A stretch of DNA of 64,000 nucleotides from CAVSJA01 sp963728145 (GTDB lineage: Bacteria; Bacteroidota; Bacteroidia; Chitinophagales; Chitinophagaceae). The notes beneath the pieces were generated by a model. That model ran no database searches. It was not told the DNA's origin and was given only the letters and a program-made list of their open reading frames with translations. Position numbers and translations under genes: made by a program. Below, one piece after another: positions 1 to 9,206 of the stretch (positions within the stretch are counted from its first letter, which is position 1; every line of letters starts with the position of its first letter). The DNA is taken from the NCBI GenBank assembly GCA_963728145.1, contig CAVSJA010000006.1, positions 682,001 through 746,000 on the forward strand, given 5' to 3'.

Positions 1-2238
1 AAGCAGTACATCGACTATGTAGGTATCGATGCCAAACATGATGGAAGCTTTACTATGCAGGTGTGGACAAGGGGAATGATTAATCGCGGTTTTGTCACTG
101 CAACCATTGTTGATGGCAGGAACAAAAAAATTGCCACCATTAAGGAAGCCCATCTCAATTATAACTGATGTAATACTATCCTCAAAGGTTCCAAATGTGG
201 CTACATGGACTTCTGAAACTCCGAACTTGTATACGGCTAATGTATTGTATTGCAGGATGCTAATGGTAAGAATTTATATGCATCTGTCGGAGAAATTCGG
301 GTTCAGAACAATTGAAGTACGAAATGGTCAGGGCATATTTATTAATGGCACACAGGTAAAATTCAAAGGAGTAAATCGTCATTGCTTTTGGCCGGAAACG
401 GGAAGAACGCTTACCAAGCAACAGCAATTAATGGATGCATTATTGTTGAAGGAAATGAATATGAATGCCGTTCGTTGCAGCCATTATCCACCCGATAAAT
501 ACTTCCTGCAAATCTGCGATTCTTTGGGAATTTATGTGCTGGATGAGCTAGCGGGTTGGCAAAAATTCTATAGCGCTAAGGCAGGCGAACCATTGGTGAA
601 AGAACTGGTATTAAGAGATCTTAATCATCCTTCAATAATTTTCTGGTGCAATGGTAATGAAGGAGGAACAAACAAGGAACTGGATGATGATTTTGTTAAA
701 TGGGATTTTCAGCAACGCCCGGTAATACATCCGCATCATCGTCCGGGTAATCATTTTAGTGGAATTGACTGTAATCACTACGAAGATTATTACAGCACCG
801 AAAAAATATTGAATGATTCATTGATCTATATGCCCACCGAGATGTTGCATGCACAGGATGATGGTGGCGGAGGAGCAGCGATGGAAGATTTCTGGAAGCT
901 GCATTGGAAATCGCCGAAATCAGGCGGTGTATTTATCTGGGCAATGGTGGATGAAGCGGTCGTTCGAACAGATCTGAATAATGCACTCGATGCAAATGGA
1001 CTCAATGCCAATGATGGCATACTTGGTCCGCACCGGGAAAAAGAAGGAAGTTTTTATGCATTGAGAGAAATATTTTCTCCGATTCAATTAAAATTACCTG
1101 AACGCTTGCCGACTGATTTTAAAACTGAAATTGAAATAGAAAATCGTTTTCATTTTCTCAATACCGATCAATGCAGTTTTACCTGGGCCCTTGTTGATTT
1201 CAGTAAGCCGTTCGATAAGTTTGCAGGTTATATCGTAAAAGAGAAGGGATCTATAACTCCCCCTTCCATTCCGCCTTGCGGAATAGGATTGCTGAAACTG
1301 CAACTTCCTTCGAGTTATAAAAACTATGATGCCCTGATTATTGAAGCAAAAGACAATTACGGAAAGGAAATATACAAATGGACGGCTGTCATTAAAGGGA
1401 ATCCGGCTATGCTATTGGATTTTGTAATTGACAATAAGAATCCAGCGACCGTATCAGAAACAGATACTACATATACGCTGACAGGTGGTGAAATAACAAT
1501 TGTATTAAACAAAAAAACCGGGCAGCTTCTAAACACAGGAATAGTTTGAATGATTATCTGCTTTCATTTAATAATGGACCGGTACCTGCGAAAGGCAAAA
1601 CATCAGTAGATTCTTCAAGAACATACAAGGCCGGAAATAATACGGTGGTAGAATTTTTATACAGCGGAACATTGAAATCGGTGCGGTGGCTAATGGATGC
1701 CAGTGGTTGGGTAACCATGGAGTATGAATACAACCTGGAAGGAGATAAAGCTTTTACTGGAATTAGTTTTAATTATCCTGAGAATTATGTGTTGGGAGCG
1801 AAATGGCTGGGAAAGGGACCTGTTCGCCAATGGAAAAACAGGATGGCGGGAACGGAACTGAATGTATGGCAGAATTTGTACAACAATACGCATACAGGTT
1901 ATTCACCGATTCAGTATCCGGAATTCAAAGGATATTATGGCGAAGTTGTATGGATGGAATTGAGCACGGTGCAGGGCAAGTTTTATGTCGCTACGCGAGA
2001 TCGAGGATTATTTGTGCGCCTTTTTGATTTTTATGCATTGAGCAGCGACAACAAGCCGCATCCCGAACTGCCTGCAGGGAATATTTCTTTCCTGGATCAT
2101 ATTCCGCCGATAGGCACTAAACTGGCAATGGGATTAACTACCAATACAAAAGTTTATGGACCGATGAGCGAATTGAATAAAGTAAGTGGAACAAAAGTGA
2201 GGGCTTTGTATTTCTATTTTGGGTCACCAAAGAACTAA
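1..2238 (+). pseudogene. GH2 family beta-galactosidase-like, 5' partial, multiple frameshifts
   Basis: C-terminal three quarters of a glycoside hydrolase family 2 protein; the beginning lies before the window. The reading frame changes four times: frame 1 for bases 1 to about 165, frame 2 to about 248, frame 1 for about 250-294 (LQDANGKNLYASVGE), frame 2 from about 296 to a stop at 1549, then frame 1 from about 1543 to 2238. Joined, these give a continuous GH2 protein: beta-sandwich (TWTSETPNLYT), the GFRTIEV and NGTQVKFKGVNRH core, the acid/base region NHPSIIFWCNGNEGG (Glu in the NE pair), a possible nucleophile Glu in YMPTEML, and a C-terminal domain like the small chain of beta-galactosidases. 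Family role: removes terminal galactose or another sugar from side chains, which fits the RG-I enzymes downstream. Either a decaying gene or base-calling errors near a contig end; four indels in one gene while the neighbours are intact favours decay, but this is not proven. Confidence 0.8.
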
Positions 2239-2263
2239 TGTTTTTTTTCTCTGTGTCGTATGC

Positions 2264-2489
2264 GTCCTTTCCTTTTGAACCTTGTCATTTCGAGCCCGGT
2301 TAATAAAGATCACTCCGTATAGGGGAAAGTAGGGCGAGAAATCTTTACAATTGGAAAGTCGCATAATCTCCAATTCCGCAGATCTCTCGCCCTGGCTGCC
2401 TTTGATGCAAGATTACCTTTATATACCGGGCTCGAGATGACAAGGCGGAAGGTGTGGGCTTGAAATGACAAGGTTCAAAATGGAAGGAC
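2264..2489. repeat. Nested inverted-repeat element (MITE/REP-like)
   Basis: Arms CTTGTCATTTCGAGCCCGGT (2281-2300) and ACCGGGCTCGAGATGACAAG (2425-2444) pair at 19 of 20 positions. An outer pair starts with GTCCTTTCCTTTTGAACC (2264) and ends at 2489 with the complementary GGTTCAAAATGGAAGGAC. The gap between the GH2 and GH43 genes is almost entirely this element, and no gene is seen in it. It could act as a terminator or mRNA-end hairpin, or be a non-autonomous mobile element. Confidence 0.7.
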
Positions 2490-2524
2490 GCAGAGGAGCA
2501 GAGAATGAAAATTGAATTGATATC

Positions 2525-3469
2525 ATGATAAAAAGCATCGCAATCATATTATTCGTATTGAATTGCTATTGTGCGGCTGCCCAAAAGGGACAAACAACAC
2601 ATGCTGATTCTTCAAAAGTTTACCTGTTCGCATATTTTCGGAATAATGGTGAAGACGGCCTGCATCTCGCATATAGCCATGATGGCCTGAAATGGGAAGC
2701 TTTAAAGAACGATAGCTCATTTTTAAAACCCACTGTTTCCAAAGACAAACTCATGCGTGATCCCTGCATTATTCGCGGAGCAGATGGTTTGTTTCATATG
2801 GTATGGACCGTAAGCTGGAATGATAAAGGAATCGGTTATGCGAATTCGAAAGATTTGATCAACTGGAGTGAACAGAAGTATATCCCGGTTATGCAGCGCG
2901 AAGACTCAGCCCGAAATTGTTGGGCGCCAGAAATCACCTATGATAAAAAGAGTAAGCAATACATGATCTATTGGGCTACCACGATAAGCGGCATATATTA
3001 TGCAGATCCAAAAGTGGAGAACGGATACAATCACCGCATGTATTATACACTTACCAAAGATTTTAAAAAATTCAGCGAAACGAGATTACTATTCGATATG
3101 GGATTCAACGTTATCGATGCTACCATCGTGCCCGATGGAAATAGATTTGTGATGTTTCTGAAAGATGAAACGCGGAACCCTCCGCAAAAAAATATACGGG
3201 TTGCGACAAGTAAGAAGCTGAATGAAGGTTATAGCGATCCATCTTCTCCCATAACTGGCAACTATTGGGCCGAGGGACCGACTACAATAAGAGCAAATGG
3301 CAAATGGATTGTTTATTTTGATAAATATCGCGATCATATGTACGGTGCCGTGCAGTCATCTGATCTGATCAATTGGAAAGATATTTCCGACCAAATCTCT
3401 TTACCCAGGGGTATGAGGCATGGAACTATTTTTTCGGTTACGAGGAAAGAGTTTGAAAGATTGAAATAA
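2525..3469 (+). CDS. Secreted glycoside hydrolase family 43-like protein
   Basis: 314 residues with a signal peptide ending near CAAAQ (residue 20). The rest reads as a five-bladed beta-propeller of the GH43/GH32 type: RDP at 78-80 (the Asp is the expected general base), WAPE at 133-136, and YWAEGPT near 245, where the Glu matches the usual general acid. Family members are mostly arabinofuranosidases, xylosidases or galactosidases acting in the periplasm or at the cell surface. Between GH2 and GH28 genes and before a PL11 lyase, a role in trimming arabinan or galactan side chains of rhamnogalacturonan I is likely but inferred. WAPE instead of the common WAPD means the exact subfamily and activity cannot be fixed by eye. 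Confidence 0.8.
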   Translation: MIKSIAIILFVLNCYCAAAQKGQTTHADSSKVYLFAYFRNNGEDGLHLAYSHDGLKWEALKNDSSFLKPTVSKDKLMRDPCIIRGADGLFHMVWTVSWNDKGIGYANSKDLINWSEQKYIPVMQREDSARNCWAPEITYDKKSKQYMIYWATTISGIYYADPKVENGYNHRMYYTLTKDFKKFSETRLLFDMGFNVIDATIVPDGNRFVMFLKDETRNPPQKNIRVATSKKLNEGYSDPSSPITGNYWAEGPTTIRANGKWIVYFDKYRDHMYGAVQSSDLINWKDISDQISLPRGMRHGTIFSVTRKEFERLK

Positions 3470-3486
3470 ACCCTATGACTTGCGCG

Positions 3487-3675
3487 GACTCACCCCTGCC
3501 CCTCTCTGCTACGCAAAGAGGGGAAAGTGCAGGAACCTGAGATAATATATAAGTAACAATTCCGTAAGTATTCCTTTATTTAAAAGCAAGCTACTAACGG
3601 AATTATTATATCGATTATATCGCGACGTGTTACACTTCCCCCTCTTTGCGTAGCAGAGAGGGGCAGGGGTGAGTC
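3487..3675. repeat. 43-bp perfect-type inverted repeat flanking a 103-bp core
   Basis: Left arm 3487-3529 begins GACTCACCCCTGCCCCTCTC; right arm 3633-3675 is its reverse complement apart from one or two bases and ends GGCAGGGGTGAGTC. A third copy of the same arm lies at 28441-28483. The 103-bp core is AT-rich with no gene. The element fills the gap between the GH43 and GH28 genes. It resembles a short non-autonomous element or a dispersed hairpin. Confidence 0.75.
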
Positions 3676-3724
3676 AGGATGCCGCAGGACAGCTACCAGC
3701 TTCGAATAACTATTTTACAGAATC

Positions 3725-5158
3725 ATGCGACTAAAAATCTATTTCACCGTTCTACTGGCGATCTTGTTTTCTGAAAAAACATTTTCACAAAACTTTTCCG
3801 CGCCCTCATGGACAAAGAAAGTCGGCGCCCGATCATTCCCAAATTCACAGAAGATCTATTATGCTAATAATTTCGGAGCTAATAATGATACGGCAAAGAT
3901 CAACACAAGATTCATTCAAAATGCGATTGATGTGTGTGCATCGAATGGAGGTGGTATAGTGGCATTCAAGCCAGGAACCTATGTTACTGGTGCAATATTC
4001 TTAAAGACTAATGTGAACCTACGTATTGATAAGGATGTAGTCATCCTCGGCTCGCAAAATTTCGATGATTATCCGGATATGGATACGCGGATAGCCGGTA
4101 TTGAAATGAAATGGCCCGCCGCACTGATCAATGCAGTGGATGTAAAGAATGCGGCAGTTACCGGTAGCGGTGTAATCAATGCGAGAGGAAAGTTTTGCTG
4201 GGACAAATACTGGGCCATGCGAAAAGAGTATGATCAAAAAGGATTACGATGGATAGTTGACTACGATGCAAAACGTGTACGGACTCTCCTGGTACAGAAT
4301 TCATCGGACATAACCATTAAAGGGCTCACCTTTAAAAATGCGGGATTCTGGACAGTACAGTTACTTTATTCTTCCTATTTGACTGTCGATGGTTTAGTGA
4401 TTAAGAACAATGAAGATGGCAGCGGTCCAAGTACAGATGGTGTTGATGTGGATTCATCCAGTTGGGTCCTGATTGAAAACTGCGATATCGATTGCAATGA
4501 TGATAATTTTTGTTTGAAAGCCGGAAGAGATTGGGATGGATTGCGGGTGAACCGCCCAACTGAATATGTTGTGATACGAAAATGCATTGCACGTCGCGGT
4601 GCAGGATTGGTAACGCTGGGCAGCGAAACATCCGGAGGCATTCGTCATATTTATTGTACCGATTTAACTGCGAAACATACCGATAATGGACTTCGCATAA
4701 AATCTGCGACTACCAGGGGCGGTGTACTGGAAGATGTTTACTTCGTGAATTCAGTACTGGATTCTGTACGCAATGCCTATCAATTCAATCTTAACTGGTA
4801 TCCTGCCTATAGTTATTCCGAATTGCCCAAGGGATATACTTACGAAACTATACCTGCGCATTGGAAATCCATGTTGCAAAAAGTTACGCCTGTGGAGAAA
4901 GGCATTCCCTTTGCGAAGAATTTTGTGATACAGAATGTCAGGATCAGCAATGCACAAAAAGCATTTGAAGTGAATGGCTTGCCGCAATCATTATTGGAGA
5001 ACTTCAGTTTTATTAATTCTTATGTATCTGCTGGAATATTGGGCACGATGGAATTCACCAAAGGATGGAGATTCAACAATACAATGCTGGAAGTGTCAAG
5101 CAAACCGCAGGAGAAGAAAGCTGGAGGTATTGAAGAGGCGGAGCGGATGAAGCAATAG
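3725..5158 (+). CDS. Secreted GH28 polygalacturonase-like hydrolase
   Basis: 477 residues, signal peptide ending near KTFSQ (22). Right-handed parallel beta-helix of glycoside hydrolase family 28, which cleaves alpha-1,4-galacturonan or the galacturonic acid-rhamnose backbone. GH28 signatures in order: STDGVDVDSS near 236-245 (the NTDG-type motif with catalytic Asp), NDDNFCLKAGRD near 258 (the DD pair), GAGLVTLGSETSGG near 292 (at the usual GHG site, His replaced), and RIKSATTRGG near 323 (RIK substrate-binding motif). Length is normal for the family. It sits in line with GH43 and PL11 genes, so an RG-I or homogalacturonan role is well supported by context; exo versus endo action is not resolvable here. 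Confidence 0.9.
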   Translation: MRLKIYFTVLLAILFSEKTFSQNFSAPSWTKKVGARSFPNSQKIYYANNFGANNDTAKINTRFIQNAIDVCASNGGGIVAFKPGTYVTGAIFLKTNVNLRIDKDVVILGSQNFDDYPDMDTRIAGIEMKWPAALINAVDVKNAAVTGSGVINARGKFCWDKYWAMRKEYDQKGLRWIVDYDAKRVRTLLVQNSSDITIKGLTFKNAGFWTVQLLYSSYLTVDGLVIKNNEDGSGPSTDGVDVDSSSWVLIENCDIDCNDDNFCLKAGRDWDGLRVNRPTEYVVIRKCIARRGAGLVTLGSETSGGIRHIYCTDLTAKHTDNGLRIKSATTRGGVLEDVYFVNSVLDSVRNAYQFNLNWYPAYSYSELPKGYTYETIPAHWKSMLQKVTPVEKGIPFAKNFVIQNVRISNAQKAFEVNGLPQSLLENFSFINSYVSAGILGTMEFTKGWRFNNTMLEVSSKPQEKKAGGIEEAERMKQ

Positions 5159-5334
5159 GCAATGGGCAATGGGCAAGAGGCAAGAGGCAAGAGGCAAGAG
5201 GCAAGAGGCAAGAGGCAGGCTGAAAATTGCAGCGCAATTTACATAATGGGTTCTTTGCCCCGTAGGGGCTACATGTTTGTAGCGAAAAAAAAGAAAATGA
5301 TGAACATGCCCCATAGGGGCTACCTGTTGGTAGC
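5159..5334. repeat. 7-bp tandem repeats plus two CCCCGTAGGGGCTAC-type repeats
   Basis: Right after the GH28 stop: two GCAATGG units (5159-5172) and six exact GCAAGAG units (5173-5214). Then two near-identical 28-bp copies, 5256-5283 (TGCCCCGTAGGGGCTAC...) and 5307-5334 (TGCCCCATAGGGGCTAC...), each with a CCCC(G/A)TAGGGG palindrome and a TGTTTGTAG/TGTTGGTAG tail. No gene is seen between 5159 and 5373. A related 7-bp array (GAATGGT/GCAATGG) occurs at 28307-28385. Confidence 0.75.
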
Positions 5335-5373
5335 AGGCTATGGGTAATAAGTCTTAGACAATAAAAATAGAAG

Positions 5374-7260
5374 ATGCTGCGACTGGTAATTGTTGTTATT
5401 GGTTTAATGTTCTGTGGTTCGGCCATGGCGCAATACGATATGGAGTATCTAACCCGTGGTGTTCATGCTGTCAAGAATGACAATGGAGGTGTTTTCGTGA
5501 GCTGGCGCCTGTTAGGTACGGAGGATAATTCGCTTGCTTTTAATCTTTACCGGACAACGAATGGCAAGACCATCAAATTGAATAAATTTCCCTTGATTGA
5601 AGCAACGGGTTTTACAGATGTAACGGTAGATACCACATTGGACAATATTTACACGGTAAAAGCCACCATCAACCGAAAAGAAGAGAAAAACGGATCATCC
5701 TATACTTTGCAGGCTTCTGCCAAAAACTATTTATCCATTTCGCTGAAAACGCCAGCTGGGTATTCTGCCAATGATGCCAGTGTAGGCGATATGGACGGAG
5801 ATGGTGTTTACGAAGTCATCATTCATCTTTCAAGCAGGGGACGTGACAATTCACATGCGGGCATCACCGATCCGCCAATTTTTCATTGTTACAAATTGGA
5901 TGGAACATTTTTATGGGAGATCAATCTCGGAAGGAATATCCGCGAGGGCGCTCACTACACTCAATTCATGGTTTATGATCTTGATGGAGATGGAAGAGCA
6001 GAAATAGCAATGAAAACAGCAGACGGGACAATTGACGGCAAGGGAAAAATTATAGGCGATAGCTCAAAAGCTTACTGCAATGATAAGGGTCATATCTTAT
6101 CAGGTCCGGAATACCTGACTGTTTTTAATGGCATGACTGGTGAGGCAATATCAACAGTAAACTATGATCCGCCCCGTCATTCAACATCACTCAATCCGAC
6201 AACGGAGGAATTAAGGGCGATCTGGGGTGATGGAAATGGCAATCGTTCGGATCGTTTTCTTGCCTGTATTGCATACCTGGATGGGAAACATCCATCATTG
6301 GTAATGTGTCGCGGATATTATACGAGAACTGTATTGGCAGCCTGGGATCTTAAAGATAAAAAACTCGTGAAGCGTTGGGTATTTGATTCAAACAACGAGG
6401 GTAATAAACCTTATGCTGGTCAGGGTAATCATAATTTATCAGTTACGGATGTAGATGGCGATGGCAAAGACGAAATTGTCTATGGACAAATGACCATTGA
6501 TGATAATGGCAAAGGATTGTACTCAACCGGCATTGGTCATGGAGATGCATTGCACGTAAGTGATTTTGATCCGTCGATTCCAGGAATTGAAGTATTCGGG
6601 ATACAGGAAAGATTTGGTGATGCAGGTGCGAATTTCAGAAATGCGAAAACAGGTGAAGTGATTTGGAAAAAAGCATCGATAAAAGCAGGTGATGATGGAG
6701 AAGGTCCCGGTCGGGGATTAGCGCTGGATATAGATCCACGTTATGCCGGCGCTGAATGTTGGGTAGCTGGTGCAGGAATCACCGGATTGTTTGATGTAAA
6801 AGGAAATAAGATCGCGGACAGTACACCTCCCTGCAATATGGGAATCTTCTGGGATGGAGATGCGCTTAGCGAGATACTGAATGGAGTTACCATCAGCAAA
6901 TGGGATTATGAAAATGCGGCAATGAAGAAATTATTCGATGCCCGGGACTTTGGTTGCGCCAGCAATAATGGAACCAAGCAAAATCCCTGTCTTAGTGCAG
7001 ACCTGTATGGTGATTGGCGTGAAGAGATTATTTGCCGAACAGCTGATAACAAAGAGCTGCGAATATATTCAACTTCCATTCCAACAAACATTAAGCTCTA
7101 TACACTCATGCATAATCCGCAATACCGTTTAAGCATTGCATGGCAGAATGTGGCATATAATCAACCGCCTCATACGGATTATTTTATCGGAGATGGAATG
7201 AAAATGCCGGGGAAACCCAATATTCGAATACTCAAACTTCAACACCCCCCAGCCCCCTAA
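5374..7260 (+). CDS. Rhamnogalacturonan lyase, PL11 family
   Basis: 628 residues with a signal peptide (cleavage near GSAMA-Q, residue 19). Matches polysaccharide lyase family 11: an N-terminal fibronectin-like domain starting YLTRGVHAVKNDNGGVFVSW, then an eight-bladed propeller with metal-binding loops such as GDMDGDGVYEV (about 138-148), YDLDGDGRAEIAMKTADG (about 198-215) and TDVDGDGKDEIVYGQ (about 364). The family cleaves the alternating rhamnose-galacturonic acid backbone of rhamnogalacturonan I by calcium-dependent beta-elimination; the best-known members are Bacillus YesW and YesX. Full length and intact. Following GH2, GH43 and GH28 genes on the same strand, it is the strongest evidence that this cluster attacks RG-I. 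Confidence 0.92.
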   Translation: MLRLVIVVIGLMFCGSAMAQYDMEYLTRGVHAVKNDNGGVFVSWRLLGTEDNSLAFNLYRTTNGKTIKLNKFPLIEATGFTDVTVDTTLDNIYTVKATINRKEEKNGSSYTLQASAKNYLSISLKTPAGYSANDASVGDMDGDGVYEVIIHLSSRGRDNSHAGITDPPIFHCYKLDGTFLWEINLGRNIREGAHYTQFMVYDLDGDGRAEIAMKTADGTIDGKGKIIGDSSKAYCNDKGHILSGPEYLTVFNGMTGEAISTVNYDPPRHSTSLNPTTEELRAIWGDGNGNRSDRFLACIAYLDGKHPSLVMCRGYYTRTVLAAWDLKDKKLVKRWVFDSNNEGNKPYAGQGNHNLSVTDVDGDGKDEIVYGQMTIDDNGKGLYSTGIGHGDALHVSDFDPSIPGIEVFGIQERFGDAGANFRNAKTGEVIWKKASIKAGDDGEGPGRGLALDIDPRYAGAECWVAGAGITGLFDVKGNKIADSTPPCNMGIFWDGDALSEILNGVTISKWDYENAAMKKLFDARDFGCASNNGTKQNPCLSADLYGDWREEIICRTADNKELRIYSTSIPTNIKLYTLMHNPQYRLSIAWQNVAYNQPPHTDYFIGDGMKMPGKPNIRILKLQHPPAP

Positions 7261-7298
7261 AGGGCAATGACATTAAGTTAATTTTTTGGCTGCGTTTT

Positions 7299-7510
7299 AG
7301 TCCCGAAGGGACTCAAGCTTGGTAGAAATGGGTTGCGGTTAATAATGCGGCCCCGAAGGGGTCGAACAAAATTTGCCAATTAGTTCGTTTGCGATTTAGG
7401 TAGCGCATCGCATTATCAAGAAAACGCGTTTCGCAGAGTTGTTCGACCCCTTCGGGGTCGGAATACATTAACCAATTTTTTGGCTACCAAGATTAGACCC
7501 CTTCGGGGTC
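7299..7510. repeat. Composite inverted element built from GACCCCGAAGGGGTC palindromes
   Basis: Four palindromes in the order A-B ... B'-A': 7299-7313 (AGTCCCGAAGGGACT), 7349-7366 (GGCCCCGAAGGGGTCGAA), 7442-7459 (TTCGACCCCTTCGGGGTC) and 7496-7510 (GACCCCTTCGGGGTC). The parts between palindromes are also complementary (CTTGGTAGAA near 7318, GGCTACCAAGATTAG near 7481). The core 7367-7441 holds no gene. The same design recurs at 23780-24053. It lies between the convergent ends of the PL11 and regulator genes, so it may also serve as a bidirectional terminator. Confidence 0.75.
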
Positions 7511-7517
7511 GAGATGT

Positions 7518-8549
7518 TTAAAGCGAATTTCTCTCCGTCACATAAAACGGCACTTCAAAGCGTTCAGTGGAATTATTCAGTATCAGCTCCGCGGCCTTTT
7601 TTCCCATAAACTCAAAGTCGGTGCTGATGGTGGTGATGCCGTTCAATATTATTTTCTTTAAAGCGGTTTCGTTATACGAGATCACTCCAACATGTTTACC
7701 AACCTGCATGGTAGTTGCCAATAACTTCTCGATCAAAATAACTAGGTCCTCTTCCATGAGGTTTATGAAAACCTCACCTTCTTTCACCGGTTCATTGGCA
7801 ATATCATGCACCACCTTGCTGTTGAAAGCATATTCCCGGCAGAATCGGTTGAATCCTTTAAGGATTTCTTCGGGATGGTAGGTATACTCCGGAAAAATTA
7901 TTTTGAGTGTATGATAGTTGCTAAGCTTTTCGAGAAGCTGGCAAAGCGCTTCATAAATATCTTTCTCAAAATTCTCGTAAACAGCCGCATATTCTTTTTT
8001 AATTCCAGGCAATTGCTTATCCAGCATTAACAATTTATCGCAGGGGATCTGGTTAATGATCTCATCGGCGCCTTCGCCGCCTTCCAGGAAATGCGGAATG
8101 ATCACATAGTGCGTATAATCATTCTTACTATTTTGGATCAATCGTTTGAATAAAAGAAAATCATTGTTATAAATGTAAAAATCGATGGATGCGATACCTT
8201 CCAGGTTTTTCACGAAGGCATTGTATACGATTTGCTTGTGAGCGCTAAGCTTATTAAATAAGAGGAAGATTTTAAGCGGCTGATTAACTTCCGTTGTTTT
8301 TACAAAATAACCTTTACCCGGAACAGACCCAAGGATACCAATCTTCTTGAGGTACTTATAACCCTTTTCAGCGGTATCCCTGGATATATCATACTCAAAG
8401 CTCAATTCATTGATGGATGGAAGTATTGCATCTTTACTAATAATGCCTTCATTGATGGCCTTAATAACTGAATTGGCCAGTTGCATATACTTGGGCGTGG
8501 CAGACAGGTAGTCTATTTGGATTGACTTGAAAAGAATATCCTTTTTCAT
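7518..8549 (-). CDS. GntR-family regulator with periplasmic-binding-protein-like sensor domain
   Basis: 343 residues from the start at 8549 (MKKDILFKS). Upstream in-frame starts at 8600 (MQQKDLE) and 8723 exist, but the latter reads through the repeat array and is unlikely. Residues about 18-85 form a GntR-type winged helix (PKYMQLANSVIKAI, LPSINELSFEYDISRDTAEKG, GSVPGKGYFV). The rest resembles the LacI/periplasmic-binding sugar-sensing fold (KIFLLFNKLS, ending GKKAAELILN). This fold combination is known from sugar-responsive repressors such as AraR. It sits between the pectin enzymes and the SusC/SusD genes and is divergent from SusC, so it probably controls the cluster in response to a pectin-derived sugar (inference). 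Confidence 0.85.
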   Translation of the reverse strand: MKKDILFKSIQIDYLSATPKYMQLANSVIKAINEGIISKDAILPSINELSFEYDISRDTAEKGYKYLKKIGILGSVPGKGYFVKTTEVNQPLKIFLLFNKLSAHKQIVYNAFVKNLEGIASIDFYIYNNDFLLFKRLIQNSKNDYTHYVIIPHFLEGGEGADEIINQIPCDKLLMLDKQLPGIKKEYAAVYENFEKDIYEALCQLLEKLSNYHTLKIIFPEYTYHPEEILKGFNRFCREYAFNSKVVHDIANEPVKEGEVFINLMEEDLVILIEKLLATTMQVGKHVGVISYNETALKKIILNGITTISTDFEFMGKKAAELILNNSTERFEVPFYVTERNSL

Positions 8550-8668
8550 CAATCTATCCTTTTTATCAGTAGAGATTGTTTCCAGATCTTTCTGCTGCAT
8601 GGCGATTGAGACATTTAGGAAAATGTTCGGTTGAAGATAGAATTTATTTCGAGATCGATCTTGTGTGA

Positions 8669-8836
8669 GGGTTGACGGGGTTGACTGGGTTGACAGGGTT
8701 GACAAGGTTGACAAGGTTGACAAGGTTGACAGGGTTAATAAAAGTGACGTGCAATAAGCAGGTCATAACACATTTGCGATTGACCTTGTCAACCTTGTCA
8801 ACTTTGTCAACCCTGTCAACCCTGTCAACCCTGTAA
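8669..8836. repeat. Two facing 9-bp tandem arrays able to form a long hairpin
   Basis: Seven 9-bp units of GGGTTGACA/AGGTTGACA (8669-8731, plus a partial unit) face five units of TTGTCAACC/CTGTCAACC (8786-8830, with partial flanks), separated by about 45 bp. All units share the core GTTGAC/GTCAAC, so the strands can fold back over more than 50 bp. The structure lies 120 bp upstream of the likely regulator start at 8549 and 535 bp upstream of susC, within the control region between the two. A small related array (TGTCAACCT...TGTCAACCT) is at about 24226-24247. It could be a multi-copy protein-binding site, a leader hairpin or a replication-slippage product. Confidence 0.75.
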
Positions 8837-9172
8837 GACCAAGACTTTATCCAGCCGGCCATTTTCTTGTTTCAAACAGTTTTTTTTGATTGAATAGAAT
8901 AATCCCTTCGATTTTTAATCGGAAAAGGCTCTATTTTCCGACAAGAATTATAAATCCTGTGCAGCGCTAAAGCATACTATTGTGATCTATAGTGGGCGAT
9001 TTGATCTAAATAGTGGGCACGCTTTTGCTCATTATTAACCGGGAATAGTTTACAACTTTCAGGACAGTACAGCACAGTTCAAGTAACGTCGAGGTATAGT
9101 TGAACTTTTTGTTAGTTAAAAAAGTATCGCCTTTCACTAAAAAAGTATTGGCGATAAAATGGAGAAAAGAAA

Positions 9173-9206
9173 TTTTGAAAATTCCCCAAAAGAGTTGTAA
9201 ACTTTG
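9173..9206 (+). promoter_or_regulatory. Candidate Bacteroidota promoter for susC/susD
   Basis: TTTTG at 9173-9177 and TAAACTTTG at 9198-9206 with a 20-bp spacer resemble the Bacteroidota primary sigma consensus (TTTG, about 19-21 bp, TAnnTTTG), with one extra base inside the second element. It would give a leader of roughly 160 nt before the susC ATG at 9371. The rest of the stretch 8840-9370 shows no gene; a short hairpin (CGGAAAA...TTTTCCG, about 8920-8940) is present. Confidence 0.35.

Noticed and set aside
5020..5426. Minus-strand frames with ASCLLPLASC repeats
   Set aside because: Produced by the 7-bp GCAAGAG tandem repeat and the end of the GH28 gene; not genes.
8644..8862. Open frames rich in VDKVDK / VNLVNP repeats
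   Set aside because: They are direct translations of the 9-bp tandem arrays and have no other protein character.
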